Shown: positions 24,886-54,981 of the stretch, piece by piece | Position numbering within the stretch: position 1 is the stretch's first letter | Layout: each line of letters begins with the position of its first letter | DNA from: Silurus meridionalis | Lineage: Eukaryota > Chordata > Actinopteri > Siluriformes > Siluridae | Assembly (NCBI RefSeq): GCF_014805685.1 | Contig: NC_060906.1 | Span: 22,068,126-22,132,125, forward strand | Direction: 5' to 3' | Length of the DNA stretch: 64,000 nt | Translations under genes and position numbers: made by a program | Notes under the pieces: model-generated | What the model saw: only the letters and a program-made list of their open reading frames with translations | Databases searched by the model: none | Told to the model about the DNA's origin: nothing

Positions 24886-26094
24886 TAACTTTACTTTTAC
24901 TTAAGTAAATTTTTATTGAACTAACTACTTTTTTTAAATAATATTTTATTACTCTTTCCACCTCTGGGTATTTTTCTGCAGTAATCAATTCACAGGGATT
25001 CACTTTTTAGGCAGGCATACAGTACTACAGTGAAGCATTTTGTGAGGAGGGAGAAGTCTCCAGTGTCAATGTTTTCAAAATGCAGGAAAGTTTTCAGGAC
25101 TCCTTGAATTGTCTTAGTAGCCTGTCAAGCTTGTCTTAATCACATCAAGAGAGTGGAAGCAATATGTTGGTGAAGAAATGACTGTTTATAGCTGCTCTAA
25201 TGTAAATAATTATTTGATATTCCATACCAGTCAAGTAAATGTATAAAACCATTTTATTATTTGCATTCTATTCTTACCATTGTGTTAATGAATAATTGTA
25301 AACATTGACCAAATTCCAGGTTGAACCACATTGTTTTATTCCCTAATTATTTGAGGTTCGTTAATTGCCTTATCTCTATATCTAATACATCTGTAGATTT
25401 TCATATGTTGAATGTACACACACCAGCAGTTCCTCAGTTTCCTATACAGTTCCTCATTGTTCTGAATGTAAGAAAATAAGGTGACCTGTAACTAGACACA
25501 CAGGTGTGTAAATAATATATATATATTTTTATACACATTAAATACATGCAATAATGTACCCTAGATGTATAAATGATGCAAGACAGTTATGGATAAAAAC
25601 TCATTTTAATTTTTAAATCGAAGACTTCAGAATTAATTAAAATGTACTTCCTGTCCTCCAGGATCACACCCTGGGCAGTGATGTGTAAATGGGAGAGTGT
25701 GTAAATGTGAGCGTGTGTGTGTGTGTGTGTGTGTGTGTCAGGCTGATGATGGCGGAGCTCCTGCTTCAGCTTCTGCCGCATAATTACACCGGATCTGTTG
25801 ATCTTTGGTCCAGCTGTGGTACATATGGAGGCTAATGCAAAGTTCTGGTTAAACATTCTCTCAAAGTTTGCATTCCGCCTTCTGTTGTTTTTACACTACA
25901 GGCCTGGCGATTGTTGGGGGCATTATTGACTTTGCAATTAAACTATTTTAAACCTCGGGATTTTGTAATCATTACATTTCGGGCCATCTGTTCCCAGTAC
26001 TGAGGGCTGAGAAACGAGTCCTCCCCCTTCCTCGAAAAGACAAAAGACAACAACAGTTTTTTTAATTCTCTGTTCTGAGTATCCGAGTATATAT
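24886..26094. other. Gene-free stretch
   Basis: No exon or element recognised. A short (GT)n run lies at 25714-25738. Confidence 0.4.
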
Positions 26095-26172
26095 TCCTTA
26101 TGTAGACAAAACGCTTGTTGACACCTGACCGTATGTGTTTTTTTGAACATCCCATTCCACATCTAATCCCCA
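26095..26172 (-). mobile_element. Tc1-like transposon end, fragment
   Basis: TTATGTAGACAAAACGCTTG, GACACCTGACCGTATGTG and GAACATCCCATTCCACATCT match the terminal 75 bases of the local Tc1-like family. Confidence 0.6.
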
Positions 26173-26872
26173 GTTTACAAATCCAGCATGCAGCACAGAG
26201 GCTGTATCATTTCTGTACACACAAAAGCTGCACCCAATCTAATGTTACTGATTATGGTTTTATTAGCTTCCATCTGCTGAAAGGCTAACAAAGCCCAAAT
26301 TAGAGAACACAGAGAAGGATAAAACACATCCCCGCCCCACCCCTTCCTCAGGGTCACCATGTATAAACAGCTTGTGACCTCAAACATCTCTATTGGCTTT
26401 GGTTTTGGTCAACAAACCCGAAGCCTTTATCACACCTTTATCTTCAGCCATTGGAACAAAGGAGAAATCTGCTAATCTGTCACCGTGGCAGATAACTGAC
26501 TTTGATCCCTGGCTTCTTCGGCGCTGTTTCCTGCCTGTAATCTCAAACTGGGCCGTAGAGGGTTTTTGTCTGGTTTATCTGTTAAACATCTCTTTTCACG
26601 GGTGTTAAGTGAAAAGATAAAGGCGACACGAAACACAGAGCCGCACACACGAGTTTGTAATCCTGTGCTGTTGTTTTGTTGTTTTTTTTGTGATTAAGCA
26701 ATAATTTTACTTTCTTACCCTAGACCATGATGAGTGCAGACAAAACTTATTCCATTCGAAAATCATTTCAGTGTCGAAGTTTATCTTATCAATGAGGAGA
26801 CTTGTATGATTTAGACTAGACACTAGACAAAGGTTTGTCATCGCATTCCACATTTAATCCCCATATCCTATA

Positions 26873-28417
26873 TTACAGTTTTTCTCAGTTGCTTTGGAGC
26901 GTTTCTCAGATCAGAAATGACATTCTTAAAACTACTTGTTCAACCTTTACATAATTTAGTCACTTGTGCACATCATAAAATCATTTCTCGTTGCTTTGAT
27001 CAAAATGCGAATGCTTTGTACATTCAAATAATTGATTGTGTACAATTGTTTACTGTTTCCTACAGTATCAGTTGTTTATGTCGTGTTGATCAAAATATAT
27101 TATACTTTTTTCACCTGAATCGTCTTAATTTAAACATCAGTTCATTGCTTTAGTTATTGAATGCTAATTTTTTAAACTAGTTGTCAGAATCTGTCATTGA
27201 ATTGAATTGATAAATCTTCACTAATGAAGGAGAGTGAATGGCATCAGATCATCCAATAATCAACTTTTTCTTCTTCTTTTGTCTTCTCCCATTAGCGGTC
27301 TCCACAACGGATCATCCGTCTCCATACCCCTCTGTCCTCTACATCTACCTCTTTCACACCAACTACCTGCATGTCTTCTCTCACCACATCCATAAACCTC
27401 CTCCTTGGACTTCCTCTTTTCCTCCTTCCTGGTGGCTCCATCCTCAGCATTCTCCTACTGATATACCCCATGTCCCTCCTCTGCACATGTCCAAACCATC
27501 TCAATTTTGCCTCTCTCACCTTGTTTTCAAAATGTCCTACATGCCCTGTCCCTCTAATAAACTTGTTTCTAATCCTGTCCATCGTCGTCACTCCCAACAT
27601 CTTCAGCTCTGCTTCCTCCAGCTCCACCTCCTGTCTTTTACTCAACACCACTGTCTCTAAACCATACAACATCTCAGGTCTCACCACAGTCCTATAAACT
27701 TTCCCTTTCACTCTCACAGATACTCTTCTATCACAAATCACTCCTGCTATCACTCTTCTCCACCCACTCCACCCTGCCTGCACTCTTTTCTTCACTTCTC
27801 TAACACACTCTCCATTACTGTTGAAACCAGGCACCTGAACTCCTCCACCTTCTCCACCTCTTCTCCCTGCAACCTCACCACTCCACTGCCCTCCCTCTCA
27901 TTCACACACATGTACTCTGTCTTACTCCTACTGACTTTCATTCCCCTTCTCTCCAGCGTGTACCTCCACCTCTAACAATCAACCAATAATCAACTAGTTC
28001 TCTAAAACAGGTCTAAGGTGAATCTCGTGAACCTTTAATTGGCGACAGAATTACAATTTCTAAAAATGGATGAACAACTAAGAACACAAACAGTTTTACA
28101 ATACAGTAAAAGTGTGAATTCTGACCAGTCTGTTGCAGTCAATATAAATCAAATATGCAATCAAATAAATACATTTGTGTGACTAACTTTTTTGTAAACA
28201 ATGACAAAAGAACCTGCATTCTAAAAGCAATTATTTGTTCATTGACACAAATACTTTTTTAAAGAAGAACTAAGAATTTTAAGAAAAGTTCAGGCGTTTG
28301 CAAGAAATCCAATGTGTTGTGCTGTTTGTACAAATTGTTATAAGAAATGTACTTACTGTTTTGCAAATATTAAGGATGATTCGAGAAATGCTCCAAAGCA
28401 GCTGAGAAATACTGTAA
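26873..28417. mobile_element. DNA transposon with 40-bp inverted ends, non-coding; interrupted by RTE
   Basis: The left end is ACAGTTTTTCTCAGTTGCTT then TGGAGCGTTTCTCAGATCA. The right end, read in reverse, is ACAGTATTTCTCAGCTGCTT then TGGAGCATTTCTCGAATCA. The element is about 820 bases long without the RTE insert and contains no transposase-like frame. A second copy lies at 37455-38392 in an rfx6 intron, and the two align from end to end. The superfamily is not clear from the sequence. Confidence 0.8.
27266..27982 (-). mobile_element. RTE retrotransposon, 5'-truncated, with 13-bp target duplication
   Basis: On the minus strand this is the C-terminal part of the RTE polyprotein: about 180 codons are open from 27834 to 27292, reading VREVKKRVQAGWSGWRRV, KVYRTVVRPEMLYGLE and FGHVQRRDMGYISRRMLRME. 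The upstream part to 27982 is in another frame. The 3' tail is at the left edge. CCAATAATCAACT occurs on both sides (27253-27265 and 27983-27995) and only once in the related empty site near 37891, so it is the target-site duplication. Confidence 0.9.
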
Positions 28418-28690
28418 TATCCACTCTTCTGGGAAGATGTTTCATTTGATTTTGTAGTGTGATTGTGGAGATCAGTAATCATTCAGCCACAAAGTCAAGT
28501 ACTGATGTAGGTGAGGTGAGGAGGCCTGGGTTGAATTTAGCATTGCAGTTTATCACTTCAATAGAGTTGAAGCTCTATGGCAAAAGATCTTCCACAACAA
28601 CCCATCTTCATGGAGCTGACACAAGTGCATTATCATGCTGGAACAGATTTGTGTCTCCTAATTCAATTGAAGGGAAATTTTTGCCCAAAT

Positions 28691-29535
28691 CTTTGGGTTT
28701 GTTAAACCACTGATTTTTTATCTATTTACAGGATAGAGCAGTTAAACAACCGTAAGTATCAGAAATCCAGTCCTACAAGGCAATTTAAGGGAAAAACATT
28801 AAAAATGTCATTCTAATTAAAAATACCAGAAGAGAAATCTCACAATATAGTACAAATACAGTCAATTATTTAATACTGCTTAATACTAGAGTTGTGCTCC
28901 AGGCCTGGGATCCCACCGGACACAAAAAGATCATTGACCAAACGGTCGCAAGATGAACAGAGACCACATTTCATTCAAATTAAAGGCTACAATGCTGTCA
29001 ATAAGTTCCAGAACTTCTCATTCATCTTTAATATTTACCTGGTCAAAAATTTCTCACAAAAATATGCTGACCTTTTAATTTTTTTTCCAGTTCTCCAGTG
29101 CATGCTAATAGCTAGTTGACTAATTAACTGCTAGAATGTTAGCTCACATTTGCCATACATTTTTATTGTCCATTATCTACACATACACATCATACACGAT
29201 GTTAATGAAGCTACCATTTTTAAGGTCTTTTTCCAGCTTTTAAGTGGTTATAGGGACATTAAAATACACCCTATTGGTTTAGGCCACACCCACTTTAGGT
29301 CGAAATCAAAAGACTTAAAGGCTCTAGGTAGAGTTAAGGATGTTTGTTGCACTGATACAGATAGCAAAGTGGCATTACATTTACATTTGAGTTACAGTTA
29401 CACTTAAATAAAGTCTATTTATACACTATTTTTACTCTACAAAACGTCTTTGCTAGTCCATCTGTTAACACTGAGTCTCTGGCACAGGGGTTCATTTTTT
29501 CTTATAGTCAGTAATAAGAAGGTTATACAGCTACA
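28691..29535. other. 3' flank of rfx6
   Basis: No gene or element recognised. It should include the rfx6 3' UTR, which on the minus strand starts at 29535. I cannot place the polyadenylation site with certainty. Confidence 0.4.
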
Positions 29536-48517
<18,982 letters not shown>

Positions 48518-49044
48518 TGGTGTGATATCAAGACAATTGAAATGAAACACCTGGAACAAAATTTCCGAACGCAACGTCACACTTTAAAAACAATTAACTC
48601 ATCCAAAGTAGATCCAAAAACACACATTTTAGATCTCTTATGTCTGACTGGACATCTCCCCTAGCATGTAAAGCAACATCTACAGCATCCCAGCATATAC
48701 TTTTAATCCACCGAAACAGTTAACGCTTTCAGGTCTTAATTGAAGCAGTGCTGTGGCTGAAATGGCACGTCACTGAGGCGAGTGCCTTAAGGGCATTTAT
48801 CTTATTTACAAAAGACTGGCAGTAGAGTGGAAGTATTAATGATTAACCTGAGGGGCCATCATCTCCTTAAAACCTGCTGGTGTTGCCTTTCCAGCTAGAC
48901 TACACCTCCAACCAGAGTCATCACACCGCACTCTTTACTTTCTGGCCTGGTTTATTCAATCAACAACCACATGGCGATAACACGTAGACAAACTGCTGGT
49001 TTTTAACATGCAAAATGTTTATAAATTCTTCAAACCAATCTCTA

Positions 49045-49090
<46 letters not shown>

Positions 49091-49310
49091 TGTGTGTGTG
49101 TTTGTGTGCCATGGAGAAGACTTTTTGCATTATTTCACTGTACTGAGAAAATCCTAATAAAAAAAACATGTTTACTACAGACTCATGTATAATGGGAGTG
49201 TTTTGTCCAACATGGTATATAATATTAATAGTAATGATAATAATAAGAAGAAGAAGAAGAAGAAAAAGAAGAAGAAGAATTATATATAACTATATATAAA
49301 AAGAAAACCT
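48518..49310 (-). promoter_or_regulatory. 5' flank of rfx6, possible promoter region
   Basis: This is the sequence upstream of the rfx6 start codon. No CpG island or firm TATA box can be named. A TTCCAG acceptor-like site next to 48550 may mean that the first coding exon is preceded by a non-coding exon further upstream. A (GT)n array lies at 49047-49110. Assignment is by position only. Confidence 0.3.
49047..49110. repeat. (GT)n microsatellite
   Basis: About 30 GT units with two TTGT interruptions. Confidence 0.93.
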
Positions 49311-49620
49311 TGAGAGGAACCAGACTCAAAGGGGAATTCAATTAATTTCAGTTCAGTTCAGTTCAGTTTTATTTGTAAAGTGCCTCTAACAATGGACATC
49401 ATTTCAAAGCAGTTTAACAGAGATAAAGAGGTTTGGAAGTTGGAATGTATAAGTTAGTGCTTATTTCTATAAGTTTGTTCCTTATAGGTTTTTCCTAATG
49501 AATGAGCCAGTGGTGATGGTGGCAAGAAAAAACTCCCTTAAATGATCTGAAGAAGAAACCTTAAGAGAAACAAGACTCAAAAGGGAACCCTTCTTCATCT
49601 GAGTGACCCTGAATGTCACT
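49311..49620 (-). mobile_element. L2-type LINE 3' end, minus orientation
   Basis: A TTCAG repeat (49350-49366) followed by TTTTATTTGTAAAGTGCCTC, CATTTCAAAGCAGTTTAACA, and the reverse of GGTTCCCTTTTGAGTCTTG. A second partial AGGAACCAGACTCAAAGGGG block at 49315-49335 shows a duplicated or nested tail. Confidence 0.7.
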
Positions 49621-50079
49621 TCATTATAGTTCTTTCATTTTTGAGGTAATTAACTGTTCACTGATGGACACTTGGATGCAAAACTGTTCAGAGCAATTGT
49701 AGTCCAAAGCTATTTTAGCAGACCAAATATTAATTACATGAGTTTAACCCTTTACAGTAACCTTATGGATCCCTTGGCTGTTTGTGCAAGTGCACTGATT
49801 CATCCCCAATTTAAGAGAATTTCTTTGTTCCAATAGAAAGATTTAGATTTTTATTCATGTTGTACTTCATATGATTCCCAGTCATCATAAGCTTTATTTA
49901 TGGAGCAATTTTCATGCTTTTGGTAGTTCAAAGTGCCGTGCAATCAAGCACTTAAAATAGAATAATAAAAAAAGTACTGCAATACAGACTCCAAAAAAAT
50001 ATAGACTTATGTTGTTAAAGGTATATAGAATATCACACCCAGATATGTTGCTTTAAAGTTTGTAAGATAACTTTACACA
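49621..50079. other. Gene-free stretch
   Basis: AT-rich sequence without recognisable content. Confidence 0.4.
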
Positions 50080-50390
50080 CTGTATCATTACAATTTCCCT
50101 TCACTGGAACTCATAGACCTAAACACTGTTCCAGCATTACCATGTACATATATTAAGGTCCATTAACGCATGGTGTGTTATGGTTGAAGTGGAAAAAAAT
50201 GTGTGTTCTGTAGAAGACCCCTGACCTCCTCAAACCCAATGAATTCCTCTGGGGTAAATTGGATCACTGAGTGAACCCCAGACCTCCTTATTCAACATCA
50301 GTACCTGATCTCACTAATGCTCTTGTAGCTAAATGGATAGATCCCCATAAACACACACCAAAATCTATTACCTAAATTTGTTTCATATTA
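50080..50390 (+). mobile_element. Decayed Tc1-like transposon fragment
   Basis: Contains ACTGTTCCAGCATTACCATG, then GAACCCCAGACCTCCTTATT and CATCAGTACCTGATCTCACT, blocks shared with the copy at 31425. The transposase signature is barely legible. Confidence 0.55.
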
Positions 50391-50719
50391 ATCAGTTTAT
50401 TTGTACAGATCATGCTGTAATTTGAATTCTAAACAAATTTACTTATATCATACTAAAATTCAATCCTGGCAATGCCACCGCATAAGATGAACACAACACA
50501 AAGTGTTGTTAAAATGTGCTTACTTTTTGGCAAAATTACACTCAGAGCACAAACATGGGATTGTGGTTAGCCAGAGAAAACTAGCCAGAGAAAGTGGAGG
50601 GGGTAACACAAACTAATGGAGTTTAGTAGGCAAACACAAACAAACATTAAGCAACCTGCTGGAATAACACCTGCCTTCATGGACAATACATAAATACAGA
50701 ATAAACACCCGCACATTCA

Positions 50720-50945
50720 TGCACTTATCTAATCAGCCAATCTTGTGGCAGGAGCAAACTGCAAAACCTCATGCAAATACAGTCCAAGAGATTCAATTCA
50801 TCATCACATTAAACAACAAATTAAAGAAATAGCGTTTAACCACAGCATAATTGTTGGTGCCAGATTAACTGGTTTAAGTATTTCAGGAAAAGCTGATCTG
50901 GGATTTTTATTTACAACAGTCTTTAGAGTTTACACACACACACAC
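50720..50945 (+). mobile_element. Tc1/mariner transposon remnant, N-terminal transposase
   Basis: An initial TCTAATCAGCCAATC block is followed by a frame reading IIVGARLTGLSISGKADLGF then TTVFRVY. This is a decayed form of the first helix-turn-helix of a Tc1-type transposase (VVGARRAGLSISETADLLGF-type). It belongs to a different Tc1 family from the element at 9042. The catalytic domain is absent. Confidence 0.65.
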
Positions 50946-50984
50946 ACACAAAAATATCCATGATAAAGCACCCCAGGATTAGAG

Positions 50985-51106
50985 ACAGTTATGGGCCTTG
51001 CTCAAGGGCTCAACAACGACATTATGGTGCTGTCGGAGCTTGAACTCTTGGCCTTCCACTCACTAACCAAGAGCCTTAACATTTGAGCTACCACTTCTCT
51101 TAAAGC
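50985..51106 (-). mobile_element. tRNA-derived SINE, second family, minus orientation
   Basis: Read on the minus strand: GTAGCTCAAATGTTAAGGCT (A-box region), AGAGTTCAAGCTCC (B-box-like), then GAGCCCTTGAGCAAGGCCC. The head is tRNA-like but differs from the glutamate-type SINE elsewhere in the window. A related copy is at 53893. Confidence 0.6.
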
Positions 51107-52079
51107 ATTAGAACTATGGTGAGCAAAAAAATCTCAGAATCCACAACACATAAAACCTTAAGGTGGATGGGCTGCAACAGCAAAGGACCACATCAAATTC
51201 CTCCTCTATTAGCCAAGAACAGAAATCAGAGGCTATCATGGGCACATACTGTATTTTATATACTATATCATATGAATAATTCTACAGTCAATGGCACAAA
51301 GATCAAATATTTCCTTCATTTTGATGTTTGATGTGATCATAAACTGAAGTTCTTGACCTGTGTCTGTTCAATCTTTTACATTGTTCTACTGCCACATAAT
51401 TGTTCCTGTTCCTTTATTAAACAGTGAGTGTGTAAAACTGTTATAGCTAGTGGAAACAAGGTAAAAATCACTTTATTTTGGGCCGGTACATTATATAACC
51501 TTCTAGTAAGTTAGATAGTTTACTTCACTGTAGATCGCGGCACAAGAAACAATCCTATGAAGAGTCTAGAAATAGTCTTGATCAACTACATTTTTAACTA
51601 CACTGGGGAAAACATGTTTGTGTGCATTTAATCATTATTTCTAATATAGATTTCTTTAATTAAAGTGATAAATATAAAAACAAATTATAATTTAAATAAT
51701 TTAAGAAATACAGATAAATTCAAGGTTTATTCTGAGCTCTCTGTGAGCTCTGTGTACAAAATAAAGCAAATATTCTAGATACTCAACCCTTATTATTACA
51801 AATTAAAGAAATTACTTGAAAAACTATTTTAAAGCTATCAAATATTATTCAATATTCATTGTTATTTAAAGTGAAAGAAGAACAATTTTTAATTTTGGTT
51901 TCTTATGGTACAGTGGGAATGTTCAAGTAAACTATCTACATGAGCTTCTTCTTCATGGTTGATCTTTAGATATATGGGTATTTAAAAGTGGTTTTAATAT
52001 TTACCAAAAAAAGTAAGTTAGATCGGTAATTGTTAATTTTTGTACGATTGTTGAACTAGTTTTATGGTCGGGAATTTTA
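51107..52079. other. Gene-free stretch
   Basis: AT-rich intergenic sequence upstream of the proposed tdrd15 promoter. No element recognised. Confidence 0.4.
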
Positions 52080-52450
52080 AAGCCGCCTTCAGCGCGTCGC
52101 TTTGTGGGTAAAGTTCTGTCCCTTCAGGTGGATGAAACTGAGAACGTTCCTCTCGTTATGACTTTTTTTCTGAGGTAAATATTTTAAAATAAATGCCTTA
52201 GAATACAGTACGGATACTTTTAATGGAAACCTTAGGTTTGTCGGGATGTATTTTTCGCATTTTATATTGTAATTTTGTATTTATTAGAGCTGCATTCCGA
52301 CCTGAACAGGCTAGCAAGCTAGTCACAAATTTAAAACTGTGACTGCGCGCGAGACGTACTGCACGGTGTTGCCTAGGTAACTAACGGCTATTTTTCCTCT
52401 CTATGTCTCTTGTTAAGCTTCTCTGTTTTCCTACGAGGCATTGAAAGTGA
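52080..52450 (+). promoter_or_regulatory. Candidate tdrd15 promoter region
   Basis: A locally CpG-richer patch (GCGCGTCGC near 52094 and CTGCGCGCGAGACGTACTGC near 52343) in AT-rich surroundings, 2.6-2.9 kb upstream of the tdrd15 start codon, between the two divergent genes. It contains the X-box/MYB pair at 52368-52387. A TGAG/GTAAAT donor-like site (junction 52174/52175) could end a 5' non-coding exon if transcription starts further left. The start site itself cannot be fixed from sequence. Confidence 0.45.
52368..52387. promoter_or_regulatory. RFX X-box with adjoining MYB-type site
   Basis: GTTGCC-TA-GGTAAC at 52368-52381 has two inverted GTNRCC half-sites with a 2-base spacer, the classical X-box bound by RFX dimers. 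TAACGG at 52382-52387 follows with no gap and fits the YAACKG core of MYB factors. RFX2 and A-MYB are known from mammals to drive meiotic and piRNA-pathway genes. The link to tdrd15 here is inference from position. Confidence 0.55.
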
Positions 52451-52669
52451 AAGTAAAACAATTCTACTCTCTTCCTTCTGTGATTTCTGACTTCTTTTGG
52501 AGGCTTCGTAAACTGATACCAACATGTTCACAGGAAACCTTTACTTCAAGCAAATCCTCTATATTTAATGTAACCTGGCCATGGCTAATTATGGAATCAA
52601 AATGGCGATCTAATTACTGATTAACAATCGTATGTCATTTACTGTATATTTACATTTACACTGTATGGA

Positions 52670-53300
52670 GAGCAGGGGAATGAAAGTCAGTAGGAGTAAG
52701 ACAGTACATGTGTGTGAATGTGGTTGCAGGGAGAAGAGGTGGAGAAGGTGGAGGAGTTCAGGTACCTGGGATCAACAGTGCAAAGTAATGTGTTACAGAA
52801 GTAAAGAAAAGAGTGCAGGCAGGGTGGAGTGGGTGGAGAAGAGTGATAGCAGGAGTGATTTGTGATAGAAGAGTATCTGTGAGAGTGAAAGGGAAAGTTT
52901 ATAGGACTGTGGTGAGACCTGAGATGTTGTATGGTTTAGAGACAGTGGCATTGAGTAAAAGACAGGAGGTGGAGCTGGAGGTAGCAGAGCTGAAGATGTT
53001 GAGATGTTCATTGGGTTAAAAAACAAGTTTATTTGAGGGTCAGTGCAGGTAGGATGTTGTGGAGACAAGGTGAGGGAGGTAAGAAGGTTTGGACATGTGC
53101 AAAGGAGGGACATGGGGTATATCAGTAAAGGAATACTGATGATGGCTCCACCAGGAAGGAGGAAAAGAGGAAGGCCAAGGAGGAGGTTTATGAATGTGGT
53201 GAGGGAACACATGCAGGTAGTTGGTTTGAAGATGGCATTAAGATGGATAATACGCTGTGACAAACCCCAAACGGGAGCAGCCGAAAGAAAAAGAAGGACA
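52670..53300 (+). mobile_element. RTE retrotransposon 3' part
   Basis: It covers the C-terminal part of the polyprotein (AGWSGWRRVIAGVICDRRVS; VYRTVVRPEMLYGLETVALS; FGHVQRRDMGYISKG) and the 3' tail (AATACGCTGTGACAAACCCC, GAGCAGCCGAAAG). It has internal deletions near 52720 and 53030 compared with the copy at 2690-3358. It lies between the candidate promoter and first coding exon of tdrd15. Confidence 0.85.
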
Positions 53301-53334
53301 GAAGTATTGGGACTTTTTAGCCAATTGCCTAACA

Positions 53335-53850
53335 TATGAAATTGTACAGGAAGTTTGAATGTGGTAGCATAAAATGTTCCTTTGACTTAAACTAGGAGAC
53401 CCTGTTCCAGAAGATATGCTTTGTTCTACATGGGTTAGAGTGAAAGCTCTCCTGCTATAGAGCTCAAATCCTACTGAAGACATTTGAAATGATTTGGAAC
53501 GCTGGATGCGTCACAGTCCTCTTCACAGCACCTACCTGACTACGTGGCTGAATGACCACAAATCTCCACAAGCATAAAATCTAGTGGGAACATCTTCCCA
53601 GAAAAGTGGAGGTTATTATAACAGCAGATGAGGACTAACTGTGGAATGGAAAGTTCAAAAAGAACATACAGATCTTATGGTCAGGTGTCCACAAAAGTTT
53701 GAGAATCCATTCCACATTTAGCCCCCATGGGCTCCTATAATAACCTTTACTCTTCTGGGAAGATGGTCCACTAGATTTTGGAATGTGCTTGTGAAGATTT
53801 GTGTGAGATTCATTTAACCACAAGGGTGTTAGTGAAGACAAGTCATGTTC
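53335..53850. mobile_element. Two decayed Tc1-like fragments in opposite orientation
   Basis: 53335-53695 is a sense copy (AAATCCTACTGAAGACATTT at the NP-EHL position, end block CAGGTGTCCACAAAAGTTTG). 53700-53850 is the start of an inverse copy (CATTCCACATTTAGCCCCCA, CCTTTACTCTTCTGGGAAGA). The pair may be a fold-back or two insertions. Confidence 0.6.
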
Positions 53851-53892
53851 ATCTTTGTATTTGAAGTATATCTGTCTTGTCACATGATGAAG

Positions 53893-54035
53893 CAAGTAGT
53901 AGCTCTGTGATTAACGTTCTGGGTTGCTTATCGGAAGGTCGGGTCGATTTCAAGCACCAGTGTTACCAAGATGCCACTTTTGTGCCCTTCGAGAAAAACC
54001 TTTAACCATCTGTGCTCCAGAGGCGACTTTAACTG
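53893..54035 (+). mobile_element. tRNA-derived SINE, second family
   Basis: GTAGTAGCTCTGTGATTAAC, then GGAAGGTCGGGTCGATTTCA, and TGCCACTTTTGTGCCCTTCG. The head is tRNA-like and the body is shared with the inverse copy at 50985-51106. Diverged. Confidence 0.55.
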
Positions 54036-54044
54036 TGCTGTAGA

Positions 54045-54493
54045 TCAGTGGTCCCCAAGGTCCGTGGATCAATTGGTACCGGGCCACACAGAAAGAATAT
54101 ATAACTTACATTATTCTCGTTTTATTCATCTGATTCTGAACGATATTTTGGAAAATGACCGGATTCTCTCCACCACATCTGTCTAGGACTCACTCTTGAT
54201 GCATGTCATGATGCCTCGGTCACATGTCTTACCTCCATCCACTACCTTCTTAAAGCGGCTGCTCCGGCCACTAAAACATAATACATTACCGAAAAAAGGA
54301 AAGCCCCAAGCTAGCAAAATAAATGAAAAACACAGTGGATTCCCTTTTATTATTATATTTAGAAAATACCAGTTTCTATTGTCGTATCATTTTATTTTGT
54401 TGTATTTATCCGCCAACACCTTAAAGGCCGGTCCGTGAAAATATTGTCTGACATTACACCGGTCTGTGGAGCAAAAAAGGTTGGAAACTGTGA
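54045..54493. mobile_element. hAT-like non-autonomous DNA transposon
   Basis: The left end CAGTGGTCCCCAAGGTCCGT is matched by an inverted right end GCAAAAAAGGTTGGAAACTG. Inside each end are blocks of CCGTGGATCAATTGGTACCG and GGCCGGTCCGTGAAAATATT, typical of fish hAT elements whose ends read CAGTGGTTCCCAACC. No transposase frame. Confidence 0.6.
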
Positions 54494-54981
54494 TTAAAAG
54501 AAGTAAAAACCTTTTACCACTTTGACAGGTTTTGTAAAACCAAGGCACTGATGTTAAGCTTGTCCAGCTTGACTCTTGATGTTAAGCTTGACTCTTTACA
54601 GTAAAGTATGAATTTACAGCCATACCATTGAAATGGGTCTATTCTAAAATAAAATAGACACTAACAATCCAGCAATGACCAGGACTTCAAATGTGAGACG
54701 AGGAAATTGTTCATGTTATAAAAATACTGTACATGTAAATGTTTAGTGATGATTAAGCAGCAGTCATGTATTCAAAAAATGAGTGTGTGTCAGTCTCTTG
54801 TTAAGGAGTCTGATGGCTTGTGGGAATAAAAATTCACACAGATGTTTTCTCTATGTTTACTGCTGTTCTGCAGTGTCTGAAAAAACCTATTTTTCACTGC
54901 AGTGAATTAAATGATTTCTTTAATAATATGTTTTGACTGAGATACAGAGAACATTGACGGTTTTGTCTCCATTTTTTGCAG

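Larger units (their letters stand above)
26826..28690 (-). mobile_element. Decayed Tc1-like transposon, host of a nested insertion
   Basis: The left part (26826-26872) ends at CATTCCACATTTAATCCCCA, and the family sequence resumes at 28418 with TATCCACTCTTCTGGGAAGA, running on through GAGGAGGCCTGGGTTGAATT and CATTATCATGCTGGAACAG to about 28690. In other copies these two blocks are separated by only about 15-20 bases, so the 1.5 kb between them is a later insertion. Confidence 0.7.

Noticed and set aside
27238..27697. Plus-strand frames of 140 and 108 codons
   Set aside because: They are antisense to the RTE polyprotein fragment, whose conserved blocks are on the minus strand.
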